The notes under the pieces: generated by a model | What the model was told of the DNA's origin: nothing | Seen by the model: only the letters and a program-made list of their open reading frames with translations | Database searches by the model: none | Made by a program: the position numbers and the translations under genes | Shown: positions 1-11,060 of the stretch, piece by piece | How positions within the stretch are numbered: position 1 is the stretch's first letter | Layout of the letters: each line of letters begins with the position of its first letter | NCBI GenBank assembly: GCA_009760855.2 | Contig: WPIO01000048.1 | Coordinates: 707,501-771,500 of the forward strand | DNA length: 64,000 nt | Reading direction: 5' to 3' | Origin: Cristatella mucedo | Taxonomy: Eukaryota; Bryozoa; Phylactolaemata; Cristatellidae

Positions 1-1220
1 AGCTGGCCGCGACGGACCGGCGCGGTGCGGAGGAGCACGAGGCGAGGCACCTTATTGATGCTCGATGCTGCTGCTGAATGCCTAGCTTCCGCCGTCGCTG
101 AGGCGTGAGAAGACTAGCCGCACCGGACCGTAGCCGCGTCAACACGAAAATGAGATGTAAAGCTGGGTTCGATTGCGGCCACCGGCATACCAAGCTCATT
201 GGCCCGATGATGCAAGAGAAAAAGGCTCGCCCATAAATAGATTCGCGTGTCAACATGCTCTCAATAGCTGTAAATCGCTCAAGCAATTTGGCCGGTGGCC
301 GCAGCTTATCGGCGGCTTCGGCGGACGCCGAGGCTCCGCCTGCTTAGCAGCTTCCGGAAAGTAGTTCGCGCACGACGGTGCGCCGGTTGCTGCCGGCGGA
401 CCGTCGTGCGCGAACCTCCAACGGCAATCTGCTAAGACCGCCGAGTGCTTACGGCGACTCGGCCACCAACGCAAGACGCCCGTAGCGAGGCAACCGACCT
501 CTCCAGGCCTCTCGCGTGTTCGCGCGAGCAGTAGAGCACCGGCGGCGGCGGCGGCGCTCGATAGCGCGACGTCGGGCTCGTACGCGAGGTTCGAGCTCGA
601 CGGACGGCGACATCTGCTAAGCTGGCGAATGCCGCACTGCGTGCCCCTCCGCGAGCCGAGCCGGCCTGTCGCGTCCAGCTCGACGTTTGACGGCTCGCTG
701 TACGGCGCCCAGATAATAATGAAAATGATAGCGGGTCTGTCCTACTGAGCCCTGCGAGAACTCAATGGCGACGCAGCCTTATCTTCGGACACGCGCAGTT
801 CTTGCGTAGGTACGCATACGCGACGAGATGAGGAATGCTATCTCCAACGATCTCGCGGGCGCACTAATTCAGCCCGACCGACCGCGGTCTGCCTCACTGC
901 AGCTCCCAGTTATCGCCACCCAGCATGAGTTACGCCGATCCGTGCGAACGAGGCGTGAAAAGGCGCTCGTCGACAGTTGGGTGAGAGCGACGGGAGGCTA
1001 CGCGCGACGAGCGACGAATAGCGCCATGATCAATCGGTGCGTGAACGCTCTTCGTGCTGGCACAGACATTGTCAGTGTCCTCTGGCTAAGCGATCGGTTC
1101 GATCCAGCTCGAGATACCTGTTGCTGGCGAACGCCACTAGAGGTCTCGCGAGAGTTGCCCGCCTCGAGGCTACCAAACGGATACCATGAAATACTACTTG
1201 CGAAAACTACCACAAAGTCC
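1..1220. other. GC-rich unique sequence, no gene recognised
   Basis: CpG-rich DNA with a CGG-type run near 540-556 and the hairpin at 364-415. A 157-codon + ORF (828-1301) runs into the LINE tail and has no recognisable domain, so I do not call it. Confidence 0.5.
364..415. repeat. Long GC-rich hairpin
   Basis: GTTCGCGCACGACGGT (364-379) pairs perfectly with 400-415. After one mismatch CGCCGG (381-386) pairs with CCGGCG (393-398), leaving a 6-nt loop. 22 of 23 positions pair. Confidence 0.8.
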
Positions 1221-1224
1221 CTTT

Positions 1225-1303
1225 GCAGCAAATGTAAAGCGCCTAGAAAGAGATTAAGTTCTCTGAGGGCGCTTTATCAAGTGCATTATTATTATTATTA
1301 AAG
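1225..1303 (+). mobile_element. LINE 3' terminus (hairpin and ATT tail)
   Basis: Only the last 80 bp: AAAGCGCCTAGAAAGAGATT, GTTCTCTGAGGGCGCTTTAT, CAAGTGC and ATT repeats. Severe 5' truncation is usual for LINEs. Confidence 0.75.
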
Positions 1304-1726
1304 TGGAATCGCTAACTGACTTCGTCCAGCGTGGAGGAGTCCAAGTGGAGCCTGACGGGTTGCAGTCGTAGCGGAATGAGTGACGATTGGCTCGAGGCAG
1401 GTCCGCCGCTGACCTTGAGGCAGGTCCACCGCTGACCTCGAGGCAGGTCCGCCGCTGACCTCGAGCTGACACACAGCTGATTCGTCCAGAGCGTCCGCTG
1501 CGAGCGCATTCAAGAGTCGACCTGGAAACTCGCCAAACGCCGCACCATCGGCTCTTTCAGTGAAGGAAATAGGGCCACTGGTTGTGCGACGTGAGTGGCT
1601 TTGCCCGCCGGCCCCCGTCCAATGACATTAGCGGTAGTAATCGCCACTTTCCTCTGGTCCACGCGCCAGCAATCCTAAAATGGAATCTCCCATAAGTCAT
1701 TAGTTCAGTGGGTGTGGTCGTGAGTC
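1304..1726. other. Unique sequence with a short tandem repeat
   Basis: CTCGAGGCAGGTCCGCCGCTGAC is repeated about three times between 1390 and 1465 (unit about 28 bp). Otherwise I see nothing. Confidence 0.5.
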
Positions 1727-2140
1727 CACCATAATAATAATAATATTGCACTTGATAAAGCGCCCTCAGAGAACTTAATCTCTTTCTAGGCGCTTTACAT
1801 TTGCTGCACCATCACCTAGACACTCATAGATGACTGGAGTTGGTGCCTCCAGTTCTCCTATTTCCTCATAGTGCTGCCTGCTGCTGCTGCTATCTATTGT
1901 GAGCGCTAAACTTTCCCATTTCTGAATCACACTTGGTTTTCCCATAACTAGTAAGTTGGTTTTATCATCACTAAATTTAAGAAAGTTTGCTGCCATCCAT
2001 GTTCGGATGTCATCAATACATGTACCAAGTGATTTTAGACCATTCGGACTTTGCTGAAGGGCTGGGAGAGAGCAAAGCAAAGTGAATGTCATCTATGGAG
2101 AAGTGAAAGCCTATATTACGCCTGGTAATGACATCGACTT
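1727..2140 (-). mobile_element. LINE copy, internally rearranged
   Basis: The 3' hairpin and tail (1727-1808) join directly to a reverse-transcriptase piece. The latter (about 1905-2060 on this strand) encodes TWMAANFLKFSDDKTNLLVM. The usual 1 kb between them is missing. Confidence 0.75.
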
Positions 2141-2263
2141 GAGTGAGAGTATAAATCGTGAAACGGATGTGACCAATCAAGTGCCGGCAGTAAATCGTCG
2201 CGATGTAAAGAGCTGAATAATTGCTGCAGATCCACCAACAGGTAGTCGCCTTGGATATGTGAA

Positions 2264-2350
2264 GTGGTGAAGGTAGGCCCTGTGATACGTGTATATATAA
2301 TAGTGCCTACCTTCACCACGCCTTTGGAGTGGTGAAGGTAGGCACTATTA
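2264..2350. repeat. 22-bp perfect inverted repeat plus a direct copy
   Basis: 2298-2319 is exactly complementary to 2329-2350 (arm core GTGGTGAAGGTAGGCACTAT) around a 9-nt loop. A third copy of GTGGTGAAGGTAGGC stands at 2264-2278. Confidence 0.85.
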
Positions 2351-2353
2351 GTT

Positions 2354-2508
2354 GGGTCGTGATTGCCCCGGAGGTGAATTTCTCGCTCTTCACGACTGAG
2401 GCTGTGGGTTTGAACCTTACAGAGTGCGATCCTGTAATGCCAACTGCGAGCAGTGGTGATATCTGTTAAGGCTCTTTCTTAAGTCTCTGTACAAATGAGG
2501 CTGTTAAA
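2354..2508 (+). mobile_element. SINE A copy, variant head
   Basis: GGTCGTGATTGCCCCGGAGG, CTGTGGGTTTGAACCTTACA, CAACTGCGAGCAGTGGTGAT, TAAGGCTCTTTCTTAAGTCT. It sits directly beside a 22-bp inverted repeat. Confidence 0.7.
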
Positions 2509-2519
2509 ATGACAATATA

Positions 2520-2611
2520 TGCTTATAGCACCCTCAGAGAAATGAATCCCTCTCTGTGCACTTTAAAGATGCTGCACACAAAGCATTACAAAGTGTTAGG
2601 TGGTCATCATT
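2520..2611 (-). mobile_element. LINE 3' end, older variant
   Basis: Contains TATAGCACCCTCAGAGAAAT and a diverged hairpin on this strand, followed by AAAGCATTACAAAGTGTTAG. The same flank occurs at 7687-7785, which defines a subfamily. It abuts a younger copy at 2612. Confidence 0.65.
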
Positions 2612-3478
2612 ATAATAATGCACTTGATAAAGCGCCCTAAGAGAACTCAATCTCTTTCTAGGCGCTTTACATTTGCTGCAAAGGGAAACGCGATTGAATG
2701 GTGAGTAATATCAGGCTTGATAAATAACATGAATAACATGGCAGGGGTGAAATGCACAGGGTCAGCGTGCAAGTGTGGTTAGTGGCAGCATGCACAGTGT
2801 CAGCACGTATAAGCACATGAAGGACGAGTCACAGGGACCCAATAAATGCTGCCATAAATAGGTGTTTTTTAAGTTCTTTTTAAATGTGGTCAAGTCAGGG
2901 AATGTCGTGACGCAGGTCGGAAGTGAGCTCCTGGCTTTGGGAGCATACGAACTAAATGCACGGTCTCCAAAGGATTTGGGGTTTGTACGAAGTATACGTG
3001 AACAGTTCGATTCCAAAAAGGAGGTGGAACGATGCTTTGCCTAGTGGGGAAGTAGATCTGAGAGATAGGTTGGAGCCAAAGAATGAAGTGACCTAAAAGT
3101 GAGCGACAAACCTTGAAGTCAATCCGCTGCTTGACTGGGAGCGTGTGCAGGTCGGCGAGAAGTGGTGTGATGTGGCAACTGCGATGCTCACGAGGGTAGC
3201 TGCAGATTTTTCCCACCAGCTGTAAGCGCCTGATTGCACAGGCCGATAGGCCTGCAAGCAATGAGTTACAGAGGTCAAGACGGGATTTCGCAAATGTAGT
3301 GACCAACTTATATGTGGTATCCCTGTCTAAAAAGCCCAAATTTTAGCAATGCTATGTAGCTGAGTGTAGGCAGACTTGCTTGTGGAGTTGATGTGGTCGT
3401 CTAATGAAAGGTCAATTTGGAACAACATGAAACCTAGATTTCGTGCAGATTCAACAGGAAATATGCTGGAAGAGCCGA
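2612..3478 (-). mobile_element. LINE copy, 3' half
   Basis: ATT tail and hairpin at the low end, 3' UTR, then RT C-terminal remnants with KLVTTFAKSRLDLCNSLLA, RRLQLV, ITPLLADLH and LPVKQRIDFKV. Disabled. Confidence 0.82.
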
Positions 3479-3480
3479 TT

Positions 3481-3565
3481 TATAATAATAATAATTAAAT
3501 ACATTTGATATAGCGCTGATCATCAGAGAAATTAATCTCTTGCTAGGCACGTTACAGGCTGCAAA
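3481..3565 (-). mobile_element. LINE 3' terminus
   Basis: AATAATAATAATT tail and a diverged hairpin (GCGCTGATCATCAGAGA...TCTCTTGCTAGGCACG). It may belong with the RT piece starting at 3866, from which about 300 bp of unrelated sequence separate it. Confidence 0.6.
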
Positions 3566-3865
3566 TTGTTCCAGCCAGAAGGGCGAGTCACGCCGGCACC
3601 AGGCAATCAACAAAAAGTAATCATATCGGCGTCTCGGCCGTCTGCTTTTTTCAAAGGCTTCGGATAGCTAGCCTCGCGTTGGTTTGACTGATGACCTTTA
3701 GAGGAGGCACGACTTTCTTGATTGAAGACGGCCTAGCAACAGCCGGCGCCATGAGACCAAGCATGAGGCATGAGGCGAATGGTGGCTCTCGGCTCCAACT
3801 GACCAGCAAGGCGGTTGCTGGAGGACACTCGGCCACCGCCACTCACTTTTTCATTTCGAGCGTTC

Positions 3866-4995
3866 ACCTTTCCAATTTCTGAATCACACTTGGTTTGCCC
3901 GTAACTAGTAAGTTGGTTTTATTATCATTCAATTTAAGAAAATGTGCTGCCATTAATATACGCAGCAAGGAAGCTGAGCGAATTCGACGTGCTCGAAGGC
4001 TGTGAGGGATCAAAGCAAAGGTAAAACTGAGTGTCATCCGCATAGAAGTGAAAGCCGAGATTGTGCTTGTAAATTACATCGGCAATAGTATAATTATAAA
4101 CCGTAAAGAGAACCGGGCCAAGCCCGGAGCCCTGAGGTACCTCACATTTTAGAGGCTCCTCTGATTATCTGTGTCCATTCAAATCAATACTCTTGAGTCT
4201 CCAACTGAGATAGGACCTGAGCCATTGCAATTCATTGCCATTAATTGCCAGGCGAGATTAGAGGTTCTCAAGAAGGACTTGGTAATCGATAGTATCAAAA
4301 GCTGCCAAAACATTGAGCAAAACAATCAGATATACTCTACCCATATCTGCATTACTAAGTAGGTCGCTGTACACCCGAAGCAATGCTGACTTTGTGGAGT
4401 GATTGGCTCTAAAACTAGACTTGAACTTACTAGCAAGGTTTGAAGTTTCAATATATGAGCTCAGCTGGTCTGCCACGACTCGTTCCATTGTCGTTGATAG
4501 TAATGGTAGAAGGGAGACTGGGTGATAGCTGCTCAAGTTCTCTTGATCTAATGCTGCTTTCTTGAGTAGTCGCGTGACTACAGCCTTTTTGAGAGATGCT
4601 GTGACATGACCTGAGGCTAACGACATATCAATGGTATTAGCTATGCATGGCAGCAGCAGATCAATGCATCGTAGAAGCAGGATAGTGGGAGTATGATCTA
4701 GAAGACTAGATGTCTTTTTTGATTGGGATATGAGCTTCAAGACGAGGTCACTAGTGACCTCCTTGAATGTAGACATTAAGGCACTGCCAGGAATTTAGGG
4801 ACATCATTTCAGAGGGATGCTAGCATCACAGGAATGAACTCCCTGGTCTTGTCTATTTTCTGGACAAAGAAGTTAGTGAAGCGATCAGCTAGATCATCAC
4901 AGGGATCGTTTGGTAAGGAGCTAACCTAGGAGCAGTTGAGGAGATGGTTGATCGTCGACATCAGCCATTTTTGGATTGTGCATCCGTGATCCAAC
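3866..4995 (-). mobile_element. LINE copy with reverse-transcriptase N-terminal half
   Basis: On this strand 4776-4258 reads VTSDLVLKLISQSKKTSSLL, LKKAVVTRLLKK, SSYHPVSLLPLLS, RANHSTKSALLRVYSDLL and AAFDTIDYQVLLENL. Further 3' lies WMAAHFLKLNDNKTNLLV. Reading is broken by frameshifts. Confidence 0.82.
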
Positions 4996-6042
4996 AATGT
5001 TTTTTTTATAGACGCTATAGTTGCTTGCCTGCCTTCCGGTAGTACAACACACTCACCTCTTGTTAACGTTGCCGCACTGACGAACTGCCGTATCGTTCAA
5101 ATTGATTGCATGCATCGTAACACCGCAGCAGCCGGATACGGTTTCCCGCTATGCTTTTTCGACGACACTAGAACCGCTCAGCCGAATGGGTGCAACCCAG
5201 CGATGTCCTCTAGTAATAGGGCGCGAGTAAGGAAATATCCGTCTGTCGCCCTTTATGATTGGACGGCGCCATGCGGTTACTTTCGCGGCAGAGCCATTAT
5301 GCGCCAAAGGCATTCCGTTTTCTTCGGCAGGAGGCGCTGTCTCGTTTTGCCTTCGACAGTGCCACGAAGAGAGGCGACCTTCTCACTTACAGAGACACAA
5401 CTGCAACAGTGGACTGCTGTTTCGATGCTGCATCTGTGGACCGCACTGCTGCGGAGTCACGACGCATGCAATTTATAAAAGTACGGTCTGTCAGCACGGC
5501 AGCCAGAGCCAGAGGTAAGTAAGCGCTGTGTACTTCCAGAAGGCAGGCAAGCGACTTTCCTGCTATACTGAAACCTTTAGAGTGCTATATGAGCCAGATT
5601 TCCACAGCCAAGAAATATATTTATAATTTACCGTCAATACGGTCCAATCTATGATTTGACGCCGGCATAAACAGCTCAACTACTCTGATTCTTAGTTAAG
5701 TTGTACGCCAGACTTCGAGTTGTGAGTTGAGCTTTGAACTTGTTGCTATTGCAGTACAATCGAATCCCTGTTTGGCTGCTAAATAGATTGCCTTACCCTA
5801 TGGATATGGAGTTATTGCATCAAGGTATGGGCGTTCTTCAATGCAGTCTTATTCCGCTGCTATCGGCAAGCATTCGTGTACATTGGTGTTGCCCGAACGT
5901 CTCTTCGTGCCGTACGGCCTGGCGCCAGCTTTACCGGTGTTTTTTTTCTGCGTCGGTAAAGACGAGCACCGTTATCAGCGCTGTGTGTTTGCTTCAAAGA
6001 GCTTTAGTGGAGACGTCGCGTTTGTAACCTTTACTAATTGTA
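4996..6042. other. No gene recognised
   Basis: Three overlapping + ORFs at 5110-5522 in different frames show no domain, signal peptide or convincing splice partner. Confidence 0.5.
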
Positions 6043-6650
6043 ATAGTAATGATAAGACATTTGCATTGCTCCGACAGGGAAATGATTTCTCTTTCTAGCC
6101 ACTTTTTATGCTGTGAAAGAAGCATGTCGAAAGGGTCGGTCGTAACACGCACCGTGTGAGCACGCACAAGCAAATAAAGGATGACTCAGAACGACCCAGA
6201 AAATGCTGTGAGGAACAAGTGGGTGTGTAGCTACTTTTTAAATGTCGAGTCAGGGGAGGTCGTGACGTCAGTTGGGAGTTAGTTCCGCGCTTTGGAAGTG
6301 CACGACGAAAGGCGTCGGCTTCTAAAGGATTTGAGGCTGGTTCGAGGCACAGCAAAATGACTCGATTCAGAAGAGCAGGTGTTACGATGCCTATCTTGAT
6401 CGTAAAGTAGTTAAGATAGGCATGAGAAAGATAGCGATAGAGATAGGCTGGAGAAAGACAACCAAGGAACCTATAAGTGAGTGGCAAAACCTTGTTGTCT
6501 ACAGATAGTTTGATGAGGAGCCGAGATGCAGGTCGGCGAGAAATAACGTACGGTGGAAACTTCGACGTTGGACCGCAACATTTGGCGTCGGAAATGATGT
6601 ATAGCTGCTGAGGACTTTTAGTGACGGTCCTGTGCAAGCATTATTGCTTG
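6043..6650 (-). mobile_element. LINE copy, 3' half, diverged
   Basis: Diverged hairpin (CACTTTTTATGCTG flank) and 3' UTR, then a remnant with FGRTVTKSPQQLY, SAKC and PYVISRRP in the position of the RT C-terminus. Older than the other copies. Confidence 0.65.
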
Positions 6651-7026
6651 TGACTACATTAGTGAACAAAATACTGAAGCATGGCTATCGATTGGTAAAG
6701 TTATAAGCCGCGTAGTATTCGAGAAATTTGGTGCCTCCGAGTTGAATTTACAGCACAGTATGCCGAAAGTTCGCATCAATGATCTGCGATCCTGTGACCC
6801 TGCGCCGAACTTTGACCAAATTTTGGGTAGAGCGAACCCTTTATTGGTCGAATTGCAGGTAGGGCAAACCCTTCATAGCTCCGATTTCGGGTAGGTAATG
6901 TGTACCCTCTGTAGCTCGAATTGCGGGTAATACTCGCAGCTAGTGATCATCTGACTGAATAGTGGGGTACTTTTATCGCGAGAACCTTTTCTCTGAGTGT
7001 AGATGCACACATACAGATAGATACAA

Positions 7027-7169
7027 AAAAATAACTCATTTATATAGCGCCCCAAGAGAACTTAATCTCTGTTCAGGCGCTTCACATATGCCTTGGGGCT
7101 CGAGCCCACGACCTCAGTCAGACCTTGGTCGGGGCGAGCACCTTAACCGCTAGACCAAACCAGCTCGAC
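7027..7169 (-). mobile_element. SINE B: tRNA head with LINE-type hairpin tail
   Basis: On this strand: A-box-like TGGTTTGGTCTAGCGGTTAA, B-box GTGGGCTCGAGCCCC, then GAAGCGCCTGAACAGAGATT, AGTTCTCTTGGGGCGCTATA and an AT-rich end. About 143 bp, with no ORF. The last 55 bp resemble the LINE 3' hairpin. Confidence 0.82.
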
Positions 7170-7686
7170 TGACATGTGAAGCCAAGACTGAGCATGGCTT
7201 TTTCCGAGCTGTAATCTACCGATAGCTTACACTGTTGTACAATTGATGCTGATAGTTTTAAGAATCGAAAGCTTAAGCATACTAATGAAGGAAGTAACAG
7301 TAACCTTCAATTAAGATTAATCTAGATGTCAGGGATGATGAGGAGACCTATGAAGAAAAAGTGCAGGCATCTTTGAAGCTCAAAGAGGTGAAAACATGGA
7401 AGACTAGACATGCGGATGCCATGGGAAGCCGGAGTTTACAATTTTACACGAAAGTGACGCTGCACACGATGTTTGCAATTCTCAGGCACAGTTTTCAGTA
7501 TCGACTAAAAATGCAGTTTAAGACGTGATGGTCCTTCTAGTGAAATTCGTTGCTTCTTTACAGGCAGCTACTATTACAACTTGCTTCGAAACTGCAACAA
7601 TGTGAACTGCTGCTGGGATGGTTTTCACTGCTGCAGGCCAAGCTGATATACTAATTCCCTGACCGTGCTGTTGAATGTGTCTGCAG

Positions 7687-7785
7687 AAATGATAATAATA
7701 CATTTGTATAGCACCCTCAGAGAATTAAATCTCTTTCCAGGCACTTTACAGATGCTGCATATAAAGCATTACCAAATGTTTGGTG
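7687..7785 (-). mobile_element. LINE 3' end fragment, opposite to its neighbour
   Basis: Antisense hairpin (TATAGCACCCTCAGAGAATT...) with the AAAGCATTACCAAATGTTTGGT flank of the 2520 subfamily. It lies head-on against the + copy that starts at 7786. Confidence 0.65.
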
Positions 7786-9354
7786 GTAAAATCCAACTAC
7801 CGCCGGTATCCCTTCTCTTATTCCTATCAAAGACACTGGAACGAGTCGTGGCAGACCAGCTGAATTCACATATTGAAAGTTCAAACCTTGCTAGTAAGTT
7901 CCATTCTGGTTTTAAAACTAATCTTTACACAAGAGTCAGCATTGCTTCGGGTGAACAACGAAGCTACGTAGGATTAAAGACATGGGTAGCGCGTCTCTGC
8001 TTGTTTTGCTCGATCGTTCGGCAGCTTTTGATACTATCGATTACCGAGCCCTTTTTGAGCGCCTCTCATCTCGCCTGGGAATCACTGGCAATGCCCTGGA
8101 ATGGTTCAGGTCCTATCTCAGTGGGTCTCCAGAGCATTGGTGTAAATGGACAAAGATCATCCGAGGTACCTCTGAAATTTGGGGTACCTCAGTTGTCCGT
8201 GCTTGGTCCGGTTCTTTTCACGGTTTATACTCTCCCTCTTGCCGATGCGGTTGCCAAGCACAATCTAGGCTTTCACTTACATCCAGATGACACTCAGTTG
8301 TACCGTTGCTTTGATCCCTCCCAGCCCTCAAGCACGTCGAATTCTCTCAACTCCCTTGCTGCTTGTATTGATGGCCTCCGCACGTGGATGGCAGCAATTT
8401 TTTTAAATTAAATGCTGATAAAACTAACTTACTAGTTATGCGCAAATCAAGTGTGATTCAGAAATATGAAAGGCTAATGCTCAAAATTGGCTCGGCAAGC
8501 ATATATCCTGCTGAATCTGCACGAAATATAGGTATCATGTTCCAAAGTGGCCGTTCGTTAGACGACAAACATCAGCTCCACAATCAAGTCTGCCTACTTT
8601 CAGCTACATAACGCTGCTAAAATTCGGGGTTGTTTAGACAAGGATACCACATCTAAGTTGGTCCATGCATTTGTAACATCCAGTCTTGATTTCTGCAACT
8701 CACTGCTTGGTGGTCTGCCGGCCTTTGCAATCAGGCGCTTACAGCTTGTGTGCAAAACTCTGCAGCTAGGCTTGTGAGAGTCGCAGTTGCCACATCACAC
8801 CAGTTCTCGCCGACTTGCACTGGCTACCAGTCAAGCAACGGATCGACTTCAAGGTTTTGTCGCTCACTTTTAGGTCACTTCATTCTTTGGCTCCAACCTC
8901 CCTATCAAATATACTGCCCCACCATCGTACCACCCACTTTTCTGAATCTAACTGTATACCTTTACCTCGTACAAACCTCAATTCCTTTGGAGATTGTGCC
9001 ATTAGTTTGTATTCTCCCAAAGCCTGGAACTCACTCCCAACTTTCGTCACGACATCCCTGAACTGACCACATTTAAATAGAAATTAAAAACGCACTTATT
9101 TAGACAGCATTTATTGGGTCCCTGTGATTCGTCCTGTATGTGCTTATGCCTGCTGACACTGTTGCGTGATACCAATAACCACACTTGTATGCTGGCACTG
9201 TGCATGTCACCCCTAACCATGTTATTCATGCTGTTTATCAAGCATAATACCACTCACCACTCGATCTTGTTTCCTTTGCAGCAAATTTAAAGCGCCTAGA
9301 AATAGATTGAGTTCTCTGAGGGCGCTTTATCAGGTGTATTATTATTATTATTAT
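7786..9354 (+). mobile_element. LINE (L2/CR1-like), longest copy with reverse transcriptase
   Basis: Frame-broken reverse transcriptase. Blocks include [15 protein letters not shown], then SAAFDTIDY with the first catalytic Asp, LEWFRSYLSG, PDDTQLY (the catalytic pair is present but the usual YA before it is HP here), TWMA and LNADKTNLLVM. The 3' UTR ends in the family hairpin AAAGCGCC...GGCGCTTT (about 9290-9330) and an ATT tail. At least three frameshifts make it inactive. The family is the main repeat of the window; clade is judged from motif style and tail only. Confidence 0.85.
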
Positions 9355-9364
9355 TCGCAAGCAG

Positions 9365-9480
9365 GGGGCATAATATAATATTTAATAATTGCAAGTATTA
9401 TAATATAATTATAATAATATAATATTATATGATATATAATATATATGTCATATAATATAACTATAATAATTATTACTACT
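9365..9480. repeat. AT-rich low-complexity stretch
   Basis: Nearly pure A/T (ATAATATAATATTATATGAT and similar) directly after a LINE ATT tail and before an inverted LINE copy. Probably expanded from the two LINE tails. Confidence 0.7.
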
Positions 9481-9499
9481 ATTATATTATGGCAGGTAG

Positions 9500-9940
9500 A
9501 TGCATAAGGAGGACGAATCACAAAGGCCTACTTAATGCTGTAATAAACAGGTGGGTTTTAAGCTTCTTTTTAAATTTTCCATCAGGGGACGTTGGAACGT
9601 GAGTCAGTAGTGATTTCTAGGCTTTGGTAGCATAGGAACTAAAGACACAGTCACCAACAGTTTTGAGATTCGTACGAGATGTGGCTAACAATTTGAGTCA
9701 GAACAATGGGTTTTACGATTCTTCGCCTATTGGTGGGAGTAGTTCTGGTAGGTAGGCTGGGGTCAGGAATGAAGAGAAACCAAAGTCAGTGACAGCGACC
9801 TTGATGTCGATGCACTGCTTGACTAGGAGCCAGTGTAGGTTGGCAAAAAGTGATGAGATGTGGCATTTGCGAAGCTCACGACAGACAAGCCTAGCTGCCG
9901 AGTTTCGCACCAGCTGTAAGCGGATCCGTGGGTTGGCTAT
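9500..9940 (-). mobile_element. LINE copy, 3' half
   Basis: 3' UTR and RT C-terminal remnant (RIRLQLVRNSAARLVCRE, ISSLFANLHWLLVKQCID). The terminal hairpin is lost in the AT-rich stretch. Confidence 0.72.
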
Positions 9941-10525
9941 TTTTTCAGTGTGAATACAACTCATAGGCTTTCGCTTAATGACGGTGGAGAAATGCGCTTG
10001 AGTCGACCTCATGCTGTCTGCACTTGGACGCTTTCTCCTCTTCTCGCTTTTCCTGACTCGAGAAAGCATGAGCTTTTGTGCATCGCAATGAATACCTGGA
10101 ATCCCCCTACGTTCATGTCATGCAGGCTACAACTCGGCAAACTCAATGTCGCGATCCACTAGCCCTGCATGACGACCACTCCTTACGGCTACGATCATTC
10201 GGAGGTTGCTGAATCAGCGAGTCATGGAAGCAAATTAATTGAGCGTCTTGCTTCAATTTGCGGTAATTTAATTGCTTGCTGCGTTTAAAAGTCGTCCAGT
10301 GGGTTTGTACTCGGCGACTTTGCGAGGCTTTTAATAAAAAATCTTGCGTATCTCGCGAAGAAGTTCTATAATAATTTTTTTTTAAAGCAGACTCTATTGG
10401 AAAGAAGACGCAAGGGAATAGCATGGCCTGTAGCAGCGAGAATCGACCGTGCAGCTGCGCTCGGAGGAGGAGGAGGAGGATAGATCTTCTTGTTCGCTCT
10501 GTTCGCGTAGCCAGTGTTCTCCTTT

Positions 10526-10528
<3 letters not shown>

Positions 10529-10599
<71 letters not shown>
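10529..10599. repeat. (GA)n microsatellite
   Basis: About 35 GA units. The (RE)n ORFs here are artefacts. Confidence 0.95.
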
Positions 10600-10600
<1 letters not shown>

Positions 10601-10974
10601 CAGGTCTCTTCTATTGAGATATTTGCAGAAGCAAAAGACGCTCTAGCAGAGTGACGTCCTTATCAATATGCCTTGTTCCGATACTGTCGCAATACATGCG
10701 TGTATCGGCTATGCAACTGCGACTCATAAGCCCTGCTTCAAGGGATCGCCAGCCGTTGGGCCGGCATGCAAGGTAAAGGTCTGCCAAAAGGCTGAGCCGG
10801 CATTTGTCAAGCTTAGTCAAGAACTAGCTCCGTTGTGAGCAGAGTGCTTGCAAACCAAGGATTCTAAATCAGCAGCCACCGCGGCGGCCTATTAGCAATA
10901 TGCTTGAAAAATATAAAGGCAAAAATTTCCTTTCACCTCCATGTGTCGATTCCTAAGATAACTTACTATCTATC

Positions 10975-11060
10975 CGTGCGCTTTACGTAGTCCCGCCAGG
11001 GCACGAGCCCGTGACCTCGGTCACTTGAGGCGAGTACCTCATCCCTGGACAACGGCAGGC
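10975..11060 (-). mobile_element. SINE B-like fragment, diverged
   Basis: Reading this strand: CCAGGGATGAGGTACTCGCC, CCGAGGTCACGGGCTCGTGC and ACGTAAAGCGC. Head and B-box positions match SINE B; the terminal hairpin is cut. Confidence 0.45.

Noticed and set aside
828-1301. 157-codon + ORF
   Set aside because: It runs into a LINE tail (ends in repeated Tyr), has no recognised domain and overlaps - strand ORFs of equal quality.
5110-5522. Three overlapping ORFs of 87-122 codons
   Set aside because: Different frames over the same DNA, no domain, no plausible splice or promoter context.
10423-10646. ORFs of alternating Arg-Glu, and similar Ser-Leu ORFs at 19223-19512, 21929-22273 and 44589-44852
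   Set aside because: They are translations of (GA)n/(CT)n arrays in several frames at once; no flanking coding signal.
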